Positions 1-10,514 of a stretch of 64,000 bases of DNA are shown here, one piece after another. The stretch spans positions 2,199,351 through 2,263,350 of the forward strand of contig CAMZMU010000013.1 in NCBI GenBank assembly GCA_947311845.1, read 5' to 3'. Position 1 is the stretch's first letter; each line of letters opens with the position of its first letter. This DNA is from Poa pratensis (Eukaryota > Streptophyta > Magnoliopsida > Poales > Poaceae). Below the pieces are notes generated by a model. It made no database searches. It was not told the origin of the DNA and worked only from the letters and a program-made list of their open reading frames with translations. A program made the translations under genes and the position numbers.

Positions 1-315
1 AAAATTAGGTTGAATTTTATGAGTTAAAAACACGTGTGTGTTTCGGCCGCCGTGCCGTGGGGTGGAAATCCGTGTGTGTATCCGTCGAGACCGATCAAGG
101 TTGTTTCTTTGCGTTGGATTGGAGGTGTTGTGCTTCTAATTGCTGCGTGGTTCGTCTAGAACCGTCCAAATAATTCCTCTCGTCGAGAAGGGTTTGCTTG
201 TTGTTTGCGTGAGTTTGCATCGTCGAGATCGTAAGCCGCGTACTTATCGCTGTTGCTACTGATCGCCGTGAAAGATTGGGCCTAAAACCCTTTTGGATCA
301 CGTTGATCCATATCA
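1..315 (+). repeat. 5' LTR (partial)
   Basis: Matches 2229-2543 base for base except position 170. It ends in CA just before the primer-binding site. The true 5' end lies outside the window. Confidence 0.88.
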
Positions 316-318
316 TCT

Positions 319-330
319 TGGTATCAGAGC
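319..330 (+). other. Primer-binding site of the first LTR element
   Basis: TGGTATCAGAGC is complementary to the 3' end of initiator methionine tRNA, the usual primer of many plant LTR retrotransposons. It sits three bases after the LTR end. Confidence 0.85.
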
Positions 331-817
331 CGTCAGGTTTCTCACGGCGACTTCTTGCCGAGATTTATCTGTTGAAGTTTCATCTGTTGAGTCGTTTGCT
401 GCCGGAGGCAATTTGCCAACATACCGGTGTTGATCTGTTATTTTCGGTCTGTTCCCTTGGAGACGTCGGATTGTTCTGCTACGTGAAGATCCCCTGGCGT
501 GATATCTGTTTATGCTGGACCGATCTGCTGTTTTGGACTGTCCATGTTCTGGATAAAAAAGGATCACAGTCCTTGCCGCCGCTGCGATTTCTGATATTGG
601 CGGTGCTCGGTCGTTTCAGTTTTGCTCCGGTCTGAAATCGTTGATCTGCTGCTACTGAACAGGCCTACAATTCTAGGAAGTACGAGGAGGAATCAAGGAA
701 AAAAAGGAAGCGAGGATCAGTTTGGTACGAGCATATTGGCTTGGACTACAGGAGCAATCAAGTTAGTACTACTTCCGGTTCCTTCAGGTTCGATTGTGTA
801 TTAAGCCTGGTCCGCTG

Positions 818-2203
818 ATGCTGCTGCTGCACGGCCTACCACGGTACCTGACCACCACGGTAGCTGACCACTGTTGGTGTATTGCTCGACTACGACACGG
901 AAGTATACCAGTGTTCAGTTTAGCCACGCCGCATTTTCTGTCGGGTCTGAATCTGCCGAATGCGAACTCAAATTTTCTGCTCAGTTTTCTTGATATGGAG
1001 GAGATAATCGGCGACTCATATTCAAGGAAGAGCTATTGGAGGTTGTCTAGCGACTTCTTGCTGGAGGAGGAGGGCTACGGCGCCGAGCTTTTTCATACCT
1101 ACTGTAAAGTGGGAGAGAGGGCTTGCGCCACAACAATTGATCATGACAGTTCGATCAATGCAGTTGGCGTTGACATGGTGGAGAAACTGGAGTTGTCGAC
1201 GACGCCACATCCACGACCCTACTCATTGAGGCGGTGCCACGACAAGCTCGACATCACGCATCAAACTATGGTACAATTTTCAGTTGGCAATTTTTGTTCT
1301 GAAATTTTGTGCGATGTGATACCGGTGTCGATGGTTTCTTGCCACTTGCTACTAGGAGAGCCATGGCTTGAGGAGAACGGTGCAACATACAATTGTCTCA
1401 CCAACACATACAGTATCAAAAGAGATAAGATGTACGCTCTCATGCCAATGGAGAAGAAGCCATTCAAAATCTGGAGGAAAGATAGGCTGCAGAACTTGAA
1501 AGAACAAGTAGAAGCAAAGAAGAAAGAGGACACAGCTGCTGCAATTTTTGTAACATCCGTGAAATCTAGAGACAACGTTGTTTCTTTGGAGACAGACTTG
1601 AAACCGAGGACGGTTTCCCTTGAAGAGGAGGAGGATGATACGGCAGCATGTGCGTGTATTGTTGTCGACATTGCACTTGATACAAAATATGATGGAGTAT
1701 TTTCATCACGTATGGACATTGAGATGAATTCAGGTGAGAAGCAAGAAAACGAGTTGGAGCTGAACGTGTATGGATTTAGCGGCCGGAGGCGCATGCATAA
1801 TTATATTGGTTATGGTCTACATGCATGTACGTATTTTCATGAGAGGAGACGTGGCTGTTTTGTGAAGGAAAATATCAAGATCCATAATCTGTTTTTATTC
1901 CTGCCGGTCAAAGAGAAGTATAAGGAAACAAATGATTTTGTTAGAGATGAGACCGGCTATTTCTTTGGAAGGTCTCGGCCACCGGAACAGATCGACGATT
2001 TATCTGGCATGTATCTACCGTGGAGATTTGCTAGGCTACAAGAAGTCAGATGGGGTCCACCAGACATGCATGACCAGATTGATACTACAAATCAATTAGA
2101 TAGAGTCCACAATTATTTGCTTGCCTTTCTTTGTAACCGACTCGTACTAGTTTTAGGGATATTTTGCATGCGGCTGCTTAACAGCCAAGTTAAGGTCGGC
2201 TAA
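818..2203 (+). CDS. Retropepsin-like ORF of the non-autonomous LTR element
   Basis: The open frame extends further upstream without an ATG; 818 is its first in-frame ATG. The middle third resembles the aspartic protease region of gypsy polyproteins: a Cys-Ala-Thr-Thr-Ile-Asp strand, the pattern 'LCDVIPV', and the flap-side motif HLLLGEPW. The catalytic region reads D-H-D-S-S where the usual forms are D-S/T-G or D-G-G-S, so activity is doubtful. The following ~250 residues, rich in Lys and Glu, match nothing I recognise. There is no gag zinc knuckle, reverse transcriptase or integrase. The frame is intact over about 460 codons, which is unusual for a dead element and fits recent mobility. It may instead be a passively carried relic. 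Confidence 0.6.
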   Translation: MLLLHGLPRYLTTTVADHCWCIARLRHGSIPVFSLATPHFLSGLNLPNANSNFLLSFLDMEEIIGDSYSRKSYWRLSSDFLLEEEGYGAELFHTYCKVGERACATTIDHDSSINAVGVDMVEKLELSTTPHPRPYSLRRCHDKLDITHQTMVQFSVGNFCSEILCDVIPVSMVSCHLLLGEPWLEENGATYNCLTNTYSIKRDKMYALMPMEKKPFKIWRKDRLQNLKEQVEAKKKEDTAAAIFVTSVKSRDNVVSLETDLKPRTVSLEEEEDDTAACACIVVDIALDTKYDGVFSSRMDIEMNSGEKQENELELNVYGFSGRRRMHNYIGYGLHACTYFHERRRGCFVKENIKIHNLFLFLPVKEKYKETNDFVRDETGYFFGRSRPPEQIDDLSGMYLPWRFARLQEVRWGPPDMHDQIDTTNQLDRVHNYLLAFLCNRLVLVLGIFCMRLLNSQVKVG

Positions 2204-2225
2204 TATATAAAGCCAGTTGCGTCTA

Positions 2226-2543
2226 TGTAAAATTAGGTTGAATTTTATGAGTTAAAAACACGTGTGTGTTTCGGCCGCCGTGCCGTGGGGTGGAAATCCG
2301 TGTGTGTATCCGTCGAGACCGATCAAGGTTGTTTCTTTGCGTTGGATTGGAGGTGTTGTGCTTCTAATTGCTGCGTGGTTCGTCTAGAACCGTCCAAGTA
2401 ATTCCTCTCGTCGAGAAGGGTTTGCTTGTTGTTTGCGTGAGTTTGCATCGTCGAGATCGTAAGCCGCGTACTTATCGCTGTTGCTACTGATCGCCGTGAA
2501 AGATTGGGCCTAAAACCCTTTTGGATCACGTTGATCCATATCA
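2226..2543 (+). repeat. 3' LTR (minimum extent)
   Basis: TG at 2226 and CA at 2543 bound a 318-bp segment of which 315 bases are visible in the 5' copy. No polypurine tract directly precedes 2226, and a TATA-like box lies just upstream, so the real LTR may start earlier (a purine-rich stretch at about 1912-1934 followed by TG is one option). Confidence 0.7.
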
Positions 2544-3069
2544 TTTCTTCTTTCTTCTATTAGAAACCAAAAATCTGCATGCAAATTGGTTTGACAGATT
2601 GGTGACTGATTCGGGTGTCAAAAGGATTTGAAAAAGATTGGATAATTTGATGTTTTGAAGGTTTTTATAAGAATATTAAGATTTTCTAAAATAATTTATG
2701 TTGAATATTTTAAAATTTGTATTATCAAAATGTTATAATTATGCAGGTCATGCACGGTGAAACAAAATATTATTTAAAAAACATGTATATATAATATAAA
2801 TTATGATACGTATGTTGCACGTACACGTGTACTAGTTTATCAAAGAGAACTAGCAAAAAAAGACAACTATAACAAATCTAAAGACTTGTCAGTTGATACT
2901 AATCCCTGTCAACGGCGCCAGACAAAGGTGTGTTGACTGTGAAAGGGAACCAATTATTTCTCGTAGTCACGACTATGGCTTGTGTCACTTAAGTAAGACT
3001 TGATGTCACTTAGTCTGGATAGCGACAGAATCGGGAACTTACTCTGCCAAGGCAATTACAAGGCTCTGA
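2544..3069. other. AT-rich intergenic stretch with a relic primer-binding site
   Basis: No gene seen. Around 2907-2926 the minus strand reads TGGCGCCGTTGACAGGGAT, close to the primer-binding site of many cereal gypsy elements, so this may be a scrap of an older LTR element in minus orientation. Nothing else is recognisable. Confidence 0.35.
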
Positions 3070-3700
3070 ACATGGGGCAAGTCCGAGATGGGATGACAAA
3101 ACCGCTCTGGAAATCATATGCGCCGCTAAAATGCATTTTTTTGGTCGGCTCGCTCTCAGGTACTGTACATGCTTTAGACAGGAGAATGCGCCATGGGTTG
3201 CAAGATGAGGATACGGTGGATCATATCTTGGTACAATGTGTGTACGCCAAGCAGGTGTGGCATGGGTGTTTGCAGGCGGTCGGACTCCAGCTCCAGGAAC
3301 CACAGGACACCAGCAGCCTCGCGAATTGGCGGACGACAGCAAGAGGACAGGTGACAAAACGAGATAGAAGGAAGTTTGACACCCTAGTTATCCTGACTGC
3401 ATGGATGCTTGGAAGCAGAGGAACTCGAGTCTTTGGGAATGTGAGAGATCAGTGCAATGAGGTGCAGCTTATACAGAGGATCAGATAAGAGTTCAACATG
3501 TGGGAGCTAGCTCGGGCCGGAGGAGGAAACAGGACACGAGAGTAGGCTTAGGGAGTGTGGTGTGGAGTGGAATTGTAAACCAACCAAATTGTTTGCAGTT
3601 TGGTTGGAATCTTGTAAATTTGCTCTCCTTCTATACAACTATGGTATGCCAAAGACTTGTTGTCAAGGCGAATGGTTAACTAACGACCCGTTTCAGAAAA
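3070..3700 (+). pseudogene. LINE 3' fragment (zf-RVT region and 3' tail)
   Basis: The reading frame ending at 3488 contains 'PLWKSYAPLKC', then a degenerate zinc-binding reverse-transcriptase tail with D-H-I-L-V-Q-C and V-W, as at the C-terminus of plant LINE ORF2. A TAA at 3486-3488 interrupts the frame; the same frame continues with 'EFNMWELARAGG', the usual LINE C-terminal pattern, to about 3545. The following sequence to about 3660 resembles LINE 3' untranslated tails, like the one at 49372-49580. The 5' part of the LINE is absent, typical of 5' truncation. Confidence 0.65.
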
Positions 3701-3929
3701 AAGAAGGTAACCAACGAAAACTTTTGAACCTTCTCGTAGACTCTTATCTCTTCTTGTTTGTTTGTATGAGGCATGTAATTCTTTTTTCGTAGACAGGAGA
3801 CCCCTCGATTTAACATGTTGCAGAGGAGACCGAGGTATTTCCCATTTTCTCTGGAATCACAACGAAAAGGACAAGCCAGCGCAAGTATAGAAACCAACAA
3901 GCGCCATTTCACTAAAAAAAAAGCCAATT

Positions 3930-4517
3930 TCACAGGCAGACGCGTTGTAGGCAGCTCTGGTTCCGGATGGACATGTCAGCGACAGCGACGGTGGCGGTGC
4001 AGTTCATTTCCAGCACGACACGCCGGCGCACGACGAAGCCGCCCAGCGCCACGACGCGGCCGTGCACCCGCGTGGACGTGGCCACCTCCACCGCCCCGGC
4101 CGCGACGTCGCCCAGGAACACCGGGTCCTCCAGCAGCGCCCCGACGGACACGCCCACCGTCACGTTCAGCCGCACCGTGCCATGCGCGCGCGCCGTGCCG
4201 GGCGGCCCCACGGCCTCGCCGACCCGCCGCGACCGGTAGTACACCCACGTCTCGCTCCGCCGGTACCGCAGCGATGCCGCGTTCGGGTTCGTCACCGACA
4301 CGTCCACCACCACGGTTAGCCGCGGCGCGGCCCACGACGCCGGCTCGAGGTCCTTCAGGGCGATGGCGTTCATCGTCATGATGGGCTGGCGGACGCGGCA
4401 CAGGGACACCGTCACGGCGGCCAGGGCCGCCGCCAAGAACACGGTGGCGATGGCGCACGCGAACAGTGCGCCGCGGAGGCGCCGGGTCCGGAGTTTCATG
4501 CCGGCGTTGGTGGCCAT
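3930..4517 (-). CDS. LEA_2 / NHL (NDR1/HIN1-like) family membrane protein
   Basis: This is an intronless 195-residue protein. A short basic N-terminus (Lys-Leu-Arg-Thr-Arg-Arg) precedes one hydrophobic segment at about residues 17-37, then a late-embryogenesis-abundant type 2 domain with the family pattern 'VDVSVTNPNAASLRYRR' and a beta-rich C-terminal half. Family members are single-pass proteins of the plasma membrane or endomembranes, with the LEA_2 domain outside the cytosol, often linked to stress or defence; the exact role here is unknown. The frame is open 43 codons upstream to an ATG at 4644-4646, but that lies only about 10 bp below the TATA box and probably precedes the transcript, so I chose the ATG at 4515-4517. 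The GC-rich 5' end is typical of grass genes. Confidence 0.85.
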   Translation of the reverse strand: MATNAGMKLRTRRLRGALFACAIATVFLAAALAAVTVSLCRVRQPIMTMNAIALKDLEPASWAAPRLTVVVDVSVTNPNAASLRYRRSETWVYYRSRRVGEAVGPPGTARAHGTVRLNVTVGVSVGALLEDPVFLGDVAAGAVEVATSTRVHGRVVALGGFVVRRRVVLEMNCTATVAVADMSIRNQSCLQRVCL

Positions 4518-4654
4518 GGAGAAAAGGACGCGGTGGTTGAAGGAGAGGTAGGAGAGAGAGTAATCAGGCGAAGGCGCGAAGCATAGTGTATTAGTGTAGA
4601 GAGGAATGGTGTGCGGTAACGGGTAAGTAGAGAGTGGTTTGGTCATGGATCCGT

Positions 4655-4663
4655 CTTATATAT
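4655..4663 (-). promoter_or_regulatory. TATA box of the LEA_2 gene
   Basis: The minus strand reads TATATAAG about 140 bp upstream of the chosen start codon. Transcription would begin near 4625-4630, giving a leader of about 110 bases. Confidence 0.6.
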
Positions 4664-4974
4664 TTTCTACAGTGGATCATGGATCTGCATATTAGTATGT
4701 GATTTCAGGGCCATGTATTCTGTAAGCAAATTAGCTGTTCCGAGCCAAGCCGTACCTAAGCGCGGGTGTTCCAAATGCACGAGGGTCGAGGGCCCCCGGC
4801 ATCGCCATTGGCCTGCATCAGAGCACGTCAAAAAAAGCTCGGTTCGGGCCTGAAAACCTGTGAAACGTTCTGAAATATAATTGTACTGCTCTTTATTTTC
4901 CTATCAATTTAGACATTTGGATAGGTTCAGTACATGATAGTCCAGCTCTATACATTGGGACACGGTGTTTTGGC

Positions 4975-5335
4975 TCATATATAGGAGTATCTAGTCTCAT
5001 TATGAAAAGAACATTTTAAAAATATTTAAACTGTCAAACAATTTTGAAATAAAATTTTGGATGTACCTCCTAACATTTTATGTTGGCACATAAAAAGTTT
5101 CACGAAAAATAATATTTTTTATGTTATGTATAAATAAGACAAATTCGGTGCTCAAAAATAACTTTTACTAGACATTTTTATCTTTTTTACACAGGGCACA
5201 AAAAAAATCTTTTTTTGACAAAAAATTGTGTGCCTACATAAAATGTTTGTACGTACACCTGATTTTTTTTCCAGGATTTCTGAACATTGCGAAATATGTT
5301 TTTTTTTCATAATAGGAGCATATAGTCCTACAAGT
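4975..5335. mobile_element. Fold-back (long inverted repeat) MITE-like element
   Basis: Two imperfect arms of about 170 bp are inverted copies. The left arm has CTCATTATGAAAAGAACATT and further in CCTAACATTTTATGTTGGCA. The complement of the right arm has CTATTATGAAAAAAAAACAT and AAACATTTTATGTAGGCA. The arms meet near 5150-5170. No coding capacity. The copia element starts 30 bp to the right. Exact ends and target duplication are not clear. Confidence 0.6.
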
Positions 5336-5364
5336 CAAAATGGATGATTTCCGGATACATAGTT

Positions 5365-6465
5365 TGAAAGAACATCTCATTTCCCTAGGGTGTTTTGATG
5401 TTTGTTGACAACACAATTAGAGGACTAACCTGTGTGTTAAATAGTTGCAGGAACACTTCCATATATTTTGTATATGTCCAGGATTTGTCAAGGCTGAAAA
5501 AGGAGTATTTTTCTGTACCGGCTGGGGCCCGGTACTACCGGTTATCTAGGTAAAACGCTACTGGAGTGTTCTGTTTCCAACCGGTACTGGCCCGGTAGTA
5601 AGCCAGTACTACCGCGTAAGCGCTAGCCGCAACTGGCCCGGTAGTGGGCCGGTACTACCACGTCCGGCGGTACTACCGTGTGATTCCAGCAGCACTACCG
5701 CTGCGGGTGGTCTGCGAGCAGGCGTTGAACGACGAAGACCAAGGCCGAGTCAACGCGGGTCAGTAGTACCGCCTGAGGCCCGGTACTACCGCTGCGGGCG
5801 AATTTCGTCTCCAACGGCCAGATTATTGGGAGGGGGTATTTATTCCCCTCCACCTACCTTTGGACAAGTAGCTCACCCAACATTGAAGAACATCATTATT
5901 GCAAGCTCAAGAATCATCAGATCTCCCAATCCCTCCACCCAAACTCGTTGATCTTGCTAGGCTTTCCCTTTGGAAAACCTAGCTCCTTGTTGTACTCACT
6001 TGTTGTGTTTGTGACAGATTGTAGCCGTTCGGGAGCCCCCAATCCAGTTGTGGGTTGTGCCCCGAATTGTTGTTGTAAAGGATCCGGACTCCGCCTTGAA
6101 CGTTTCCGATAGTTGAAGGTGAACCAAACATTTGTGGTGCGGTTCATCGGAGAAGAAGGTGAAGCCTTTGTGGCTGTTGAGTCATTGTGTTGACTCACAC
6201 CTCTCCAACGAGACGTACTCCCCTAAAAAGGAGGAACTCGGGAATACATCCTTGTCTCCGCGTGCTTTCACTTCGGTTACCTCTATCCTTGTTATAGCTT
6301 TTACTTCATGTACCTTGCTTAGTCGCTAGCTTGTTATATAGGTAAATTCACCGTAGTTGCATATCTAGTGAATTTACCTTTTTGTGTCAAGCCTAAATTG
6401 AAAAAGTACTAAAATTTGAAGTAGCACCTATTCACCCCCCCTCTAGGTGTCATACGATTCTTTCA
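5365..6465 (+). repeat. 5' LTR of the copia element (1101 bp)
   Basis: It begins TGAAAGAACA and ends CTTTCA. It is 105 bp shorter than the 3' copy: it lacks an 83-bp block present at 23814-23896, a 13-bp block near 5513, and has 7 rather than 15 C residues near its end. It contains several GGTACTACC/GGTAGTACC motifs between about 5525 and 5800. Confidence 0.92.
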
Positions 6466-6467
6466 AT

Positions 6468-6480
6468 TGGTATCAGAGCC
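6468..6480 (+). other. Primer-binding site of the copia element
   Basis: TGGTATCAGAGCC begins two bases after the LTR and is complementary to the 3' end of initiator methionine tRNA. Confidence 0.9.
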
Positions 6481-6517
6481 TCAGCTCTCTTGTTGGGCTT
6501 AACCGCCCGAGAGAAGT

Positions 6518-8989
6518 ATGACACTAGGAGAGGTGCCCGCGGAGGAGCAAGGTACTCCGGCATCCATGGCCGATCTCAAATCGATGGAAACATCTTTGAG
6601 ATCGTCCATGGATACCCAATTTGGTGAGATACGTGGAGACTCTTCCTTTAGAGGACCCCCTTAATTCCAACTCGGGTGATTCCGAGGAAGAAAAAGGGAA
6701 AAAGAATGGGGATGAAGAAACCGACCCTAAGAAAACTAATTCATCCTCAACCAAGCCGGAAGGTGGGAAGCTGGAGTACCATGCGGTTCCCCTTTTGTAC
6801 TCCCCCGACCCACCTATCCATCATGCTCGCATAAACCCTTTAGGTCCACCACCTAAGCTTAATGCATTGTCTTTTACTACTTGGCAACACTTAATGAAAT
6901 CTCATATCAACAGCTCCTCTATCGAGCTTTGGAGGATCATTCAAGTGGGATACAAGGCCGTGGATCCTAACAACTTGACAAGAAGAGAAGTGGCGGATGC
7001 TCAACTCAATGCCTCTGCTCTTCACATGCTTGAACTTGCCGTTGGAGAAAAGGACCTTTATCACATCCAACATCTCACCACCGCGAAAGAAGCTTGGGAT
7101 TGCCTATCCGAGGTGTTTCTTGGGAATGAGAGTATGAAGAGGAATAGATTTGATGCTTTGAACAATGATGCCGAAGGCTTCTACATGCTTGATAGTGAAA
7201 CTCATGAAGAGATGTATGGAAGACTCAAGACCCTTGCCCAAGCCTTTTATAATGTTGGGGCAAAGTATGTGGATGATGCTTGGATCAAGAGGAAGTATGT
7301 GAATGCTCTCATGCCCTTCGAGCCCGTTGACTTGAAGGCTCTACAAGGAAGACACAACTACCTCCAAATGACATCAAATAAAGTTATGCAAGAAATGCAA
7401 GCCTTCAAGGTTGCCACCAAGAATGCTCAAGACAATCGTGCTAGGGCCATGGGGATGAAACAAGGCTCCTCACTTGCTTTGAAGGCCAAAGTGGTGAGCC
7501 TAGATAATGATGTGGAAATTGAGGAATGTCCAAGCAACATTCTCCCCGATGATCTCCAACAAGCCTATCATGATCACTTGGCTCTTGCTTCAAGAGCATT
7601 TTGGTGTGACCCGGCCAAGGCAAAGGCTGAAGTTGATCTAAAGAACAACCCAAGTGGAAAGAAGGAGTTTGCAACAAGAACAAAGACATGCTTCAATTGT
7701 CATAACAAGTATCACTTCATCAAAGATTGCCCCTATGAGAATAGAGAAGAACATGGTGGAAGGCTTGTCCCCAAGGGCCAATCAAAGATGATACAAAAGA
7801 AGCCTTTTGTCAAGAAGAAGCCATTCTTCAAGAAAGCACCAAGAATTGTGTTGATGACTCAAGAAGAATATCCTTCTGATGATTCCGAAGAAGAAGAAGA
7901 ACCCACTCGTGAGGTGGCCGCATTAGCCATTGTATCAACTCCATCTCCTTCTCTCTTTGAATCCCCCAATGAGAACATCTCCATCAACACCGCTCGTTGC
8001 CTCATGGCCAAGTTACCGAGGTATCGTCTTCTACTCCCAAGACTATGCATGAAATGGATGATAACTCTAGTCTTGTGATTAAGAAAGAACTTGTTGCTTT
8101 CGATACTTTTGTGGCTAACTTGCAAGGTGAAGCTAAGACACATGTTGAGGCTCTCATGAGCCAACTTGGTGCAGCCGAAGACCTTCTTGAGGTCAAGGGC
8201 AAAATTGAGAGAGAGGACTCTCTTACCATTGCATCTTTGAACGCTTCTCTTGAAGAAGAGAGTGAATATAGAACTACTCTTGAGCAAAGACTTGAGTCCC
8301 TTGATGATAAAAATGACGAAATAATTGCTAAAATCATTAAGGATAGAGACCATGTTTTTGCTAAATATAAAGTGGTTAAAAAAGAGAAAGCAATTTGTGG
8401 TTGCTAATGCTAGACTCCTTGAGGATATGGAGAAACTTGACAAGGCTCACAAGGCCTTGGAAAGTACTCACTCTCTTCTAGTCAAGTCTCATGAGCAACT
8501 TCAAACTCAACTTTCTAAATCTAACTCACCTAGCACTTCTACTCCCTCTTGTGATCATGCAAATATTATTGAGGAAAATGCTAGGTTGAAGGTTGAGCTT
8601 GCCAAGGCCACTAGTGCCAAGACCTCAATTCCTAAAGGTAAAGAAAATGTTGGTGCTCATGTTGTTGAGCAAAAGCAAGACAAAGGGAATGAGGGTCTTG
8701 GTTATGTTGCTGAGGCAAAGAAGAAGAAGAGCAACAACAAGGCCAAGCCCGCACAAACCAAGACTCCCATTGCGAGTGGGAATGCCACTAGGGGCAAGAC
8801 CACTCGTAGTGACTTTGCGGGAGATGCTAACCCTCACTACATTCTATATGTTGATTATTATGGTGATGTTTATGAAAAATATGTTGGTCCTTATGATGGA
8901 TATGTTGCTCGTGCTATTTGGGTTCCTAAGACCCTTGTTGCTAACCAAAGAGGACCCATTGCAAGATGGGTACCTAAAATCAGGCAATG
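6518..8989 (+). pseudogene. copia gag, frameshifted
   Basis: The first ATG after the primer site is at 6518 (MTLGEVPAEEQG...). That frame fails near 6650 and the gag continues in another frame to about 8010. It contains a UBN2-type gag domain with 'WDCLSEVFLGNE' and 'MYGRLKTLAQAF', and a CCHC zinc knuckle C-F-N-C-H-N-K-Y-H-F-I-K-D-C near 7690-7730, which would bind RNA in the particle. Frame changes near 8010-8020 and near 8390 are followed by a coiled-coil and Lys-rich part to the stop at 8989. The long coiled-coil gag tail is typical of SIRE-type elements. Confidence 0.8.
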
Positions 8990-9000
8990 ATTTCTTGTAG

Positions 9001-10514
9001 GACTATGCTTCCGGTGGGTCGAAATGGGTGGTTGATAGTGGATGCACTAGTCATATGACCGGAAGCAACAAGATCATGACGGAGTTGGGACCAAATATAA
9101 ATCACTCATCCGTCTCCTATGGTGATAAATCAAAAGCGGAGGTAAAGGGCCTCGGCAAGGTGGTAGTTGCAAAGGATATCACCCTTGTAAATGTCATGCT
9201 TGTCGAGTCCCTCGGTTACAATTTAATGTCCGTTCATGCACTTAATAAGATGAACTTTGATGTCCATTTTACTATTGATATGGTGGTACTCTTGAGGAGC
9301 AAGACTCTAAAGGTCATGTTCGTTGGGTATGTTGAAAATGAGTTGTTTGTGGTGGACTTTTCGGGGTCAACCAACACTCAAGCAATATGCCTATTCGGAA
9401 AGGCCGACGTGGGGTGGTTGTGGCATCGCCGCTTGTCCCATGTCAACATGAGAACTTTGCAAAGTCTTCACAAGAGTGGCCATATTCTTGGACTAAAAGA
9501 CAATGTTTCTTTTTCTAGAGATCGTCTTTCTAGGGCTTGTGTTGAAGGAAAGATGCATGATTCTCCCCATCCAAGCAAGACCATCATTTCATCAAAGAGG
9601 ATATTGGAACTTCTTAATGTTGATCTCTTTGGTGCCGTCCCTCAACCGAGTCTTGGTGGGAAGAAGTATTGCTTGGTGATTGTTGATGACTATTCAAGAT
9701 TTACTTGGGTTTATTTCTTCAAGTCGAAGGATAAGACTCAACAAGCCGTCATCGACTTCTCCAATGAAGTTCAACGCCAACACAATGTCCCATATTGGCC
9801 ATTAGGAGTGACAATGGCTCCGAGTTCAAGAACTACACCCTAAATGAGTTTCTTAGTGAAGAGGGAATTCATCATCAATATTCCGCTGCATATACCCCTC
9901 AACAAAATGGTGTAGCCGAAAGGAAGAACCAGACCCTCATGGATATGATAAGGTCTATGTTGGCAGAGTTTAAATCTCCACTCTTCTTGTGGGCCGAGGC
10001 CATCTCCACGGTGTGTCATTCATCAAATCGGCTATTCTTTCACAAAGGCAAGAACTTTACACCTTATGAGATGCTCACCGGCAACAAGCCTAATGTCTCC
10101 TACTACCGAGTATTTGGTTGTAAGTGTTTCTATAAGATCAAAGGTGTTCGTTTGTCTAAATTTGAATCTAAAGCATCAGAGGGTGTTTTTGTTGGTTACG
10201 GTGCCGAATCTCACACTTATAGAATCTATGACAAATCCTCCGGGAGAGTTGTGGAATCTTGTAGTGTGAAGTTTGATGAGAATGATGGCTCCCAAGTGGC
10301 GCAATTTCATGTTTGTGATGTAGATAATGAGGAACCTCAAGATGCAATAAGAAGGATGGGCGTTGGCTTCTATCGCCCCATTGAGATTCATCACGAGGCT
10401 CCTCAAGCAAGTCCAAGCTCCACTCAAGTGGAGACCTCATCATCACAAGTTGAACCGGCGCCTACCATGGAAGCAAATGATACACCAACCCAAGAACAAG
10501 TTCAAGACCCTCCT
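9001..10514 (+). pseudogene. copia protease and integrase, frameshifted and interrupted
   Basis: Protease: W-V-V-D-S-G-C-T-S-H-M at about 9028-9058 carries the catalytic Asp-Ser-Gly. The GAG-pre-integrase His/Cys region (WHRRLSHVNM, then C at 'RACVEGK') follows at 9420-9560. The integrase core shows the three acidic residues: Asp in NVDLFG, Asp in SDNGSEF, Glu in NGVAERKNQT. A frameshift near 9795 separates the first Asp from the other two. The C-terminal part reaches 10514, where the gypsy element has inserted; the same gene continues at 18354. Confidence 0.85.

Larger units (their letters stand above)
1..2543 (+). mobile_element. Non-autonomous gypsy-like LTR retrotransposon, 5' edge cut by window
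   Basis: Positions 1-315 and 2229-2543 are direct repeats of equal length with one visible difference (A at 170, G at 2398). A primer-binding site TGGTATCAGAGC lies at 319-330, three bases after the first repeat. The first repeat begins inside the LTR, so the full LTR may extend further 5' than 2226. A TATA-like box at about 2203-2210 upstream of the repeated part supports a longer LTR. The internal part is only about 1.9 kb and contains no reverse transcriptase or integrase, so the element must depend on proteins from elsewhere. Near-identity of the repeats implies a recent insertion. The right target duplication cannot be tested because the left end is missing. Confidence 0.85.

Noticed and set aside
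4515..4646. Longer N-terminus for the LEA_2 protein from the ATG at 4644-4646
   Set aside because: That ATG lies about 10 bp below the TATA box, so it is probably outside the transcript; the family also usually starts near the basic segment before the membrane span.
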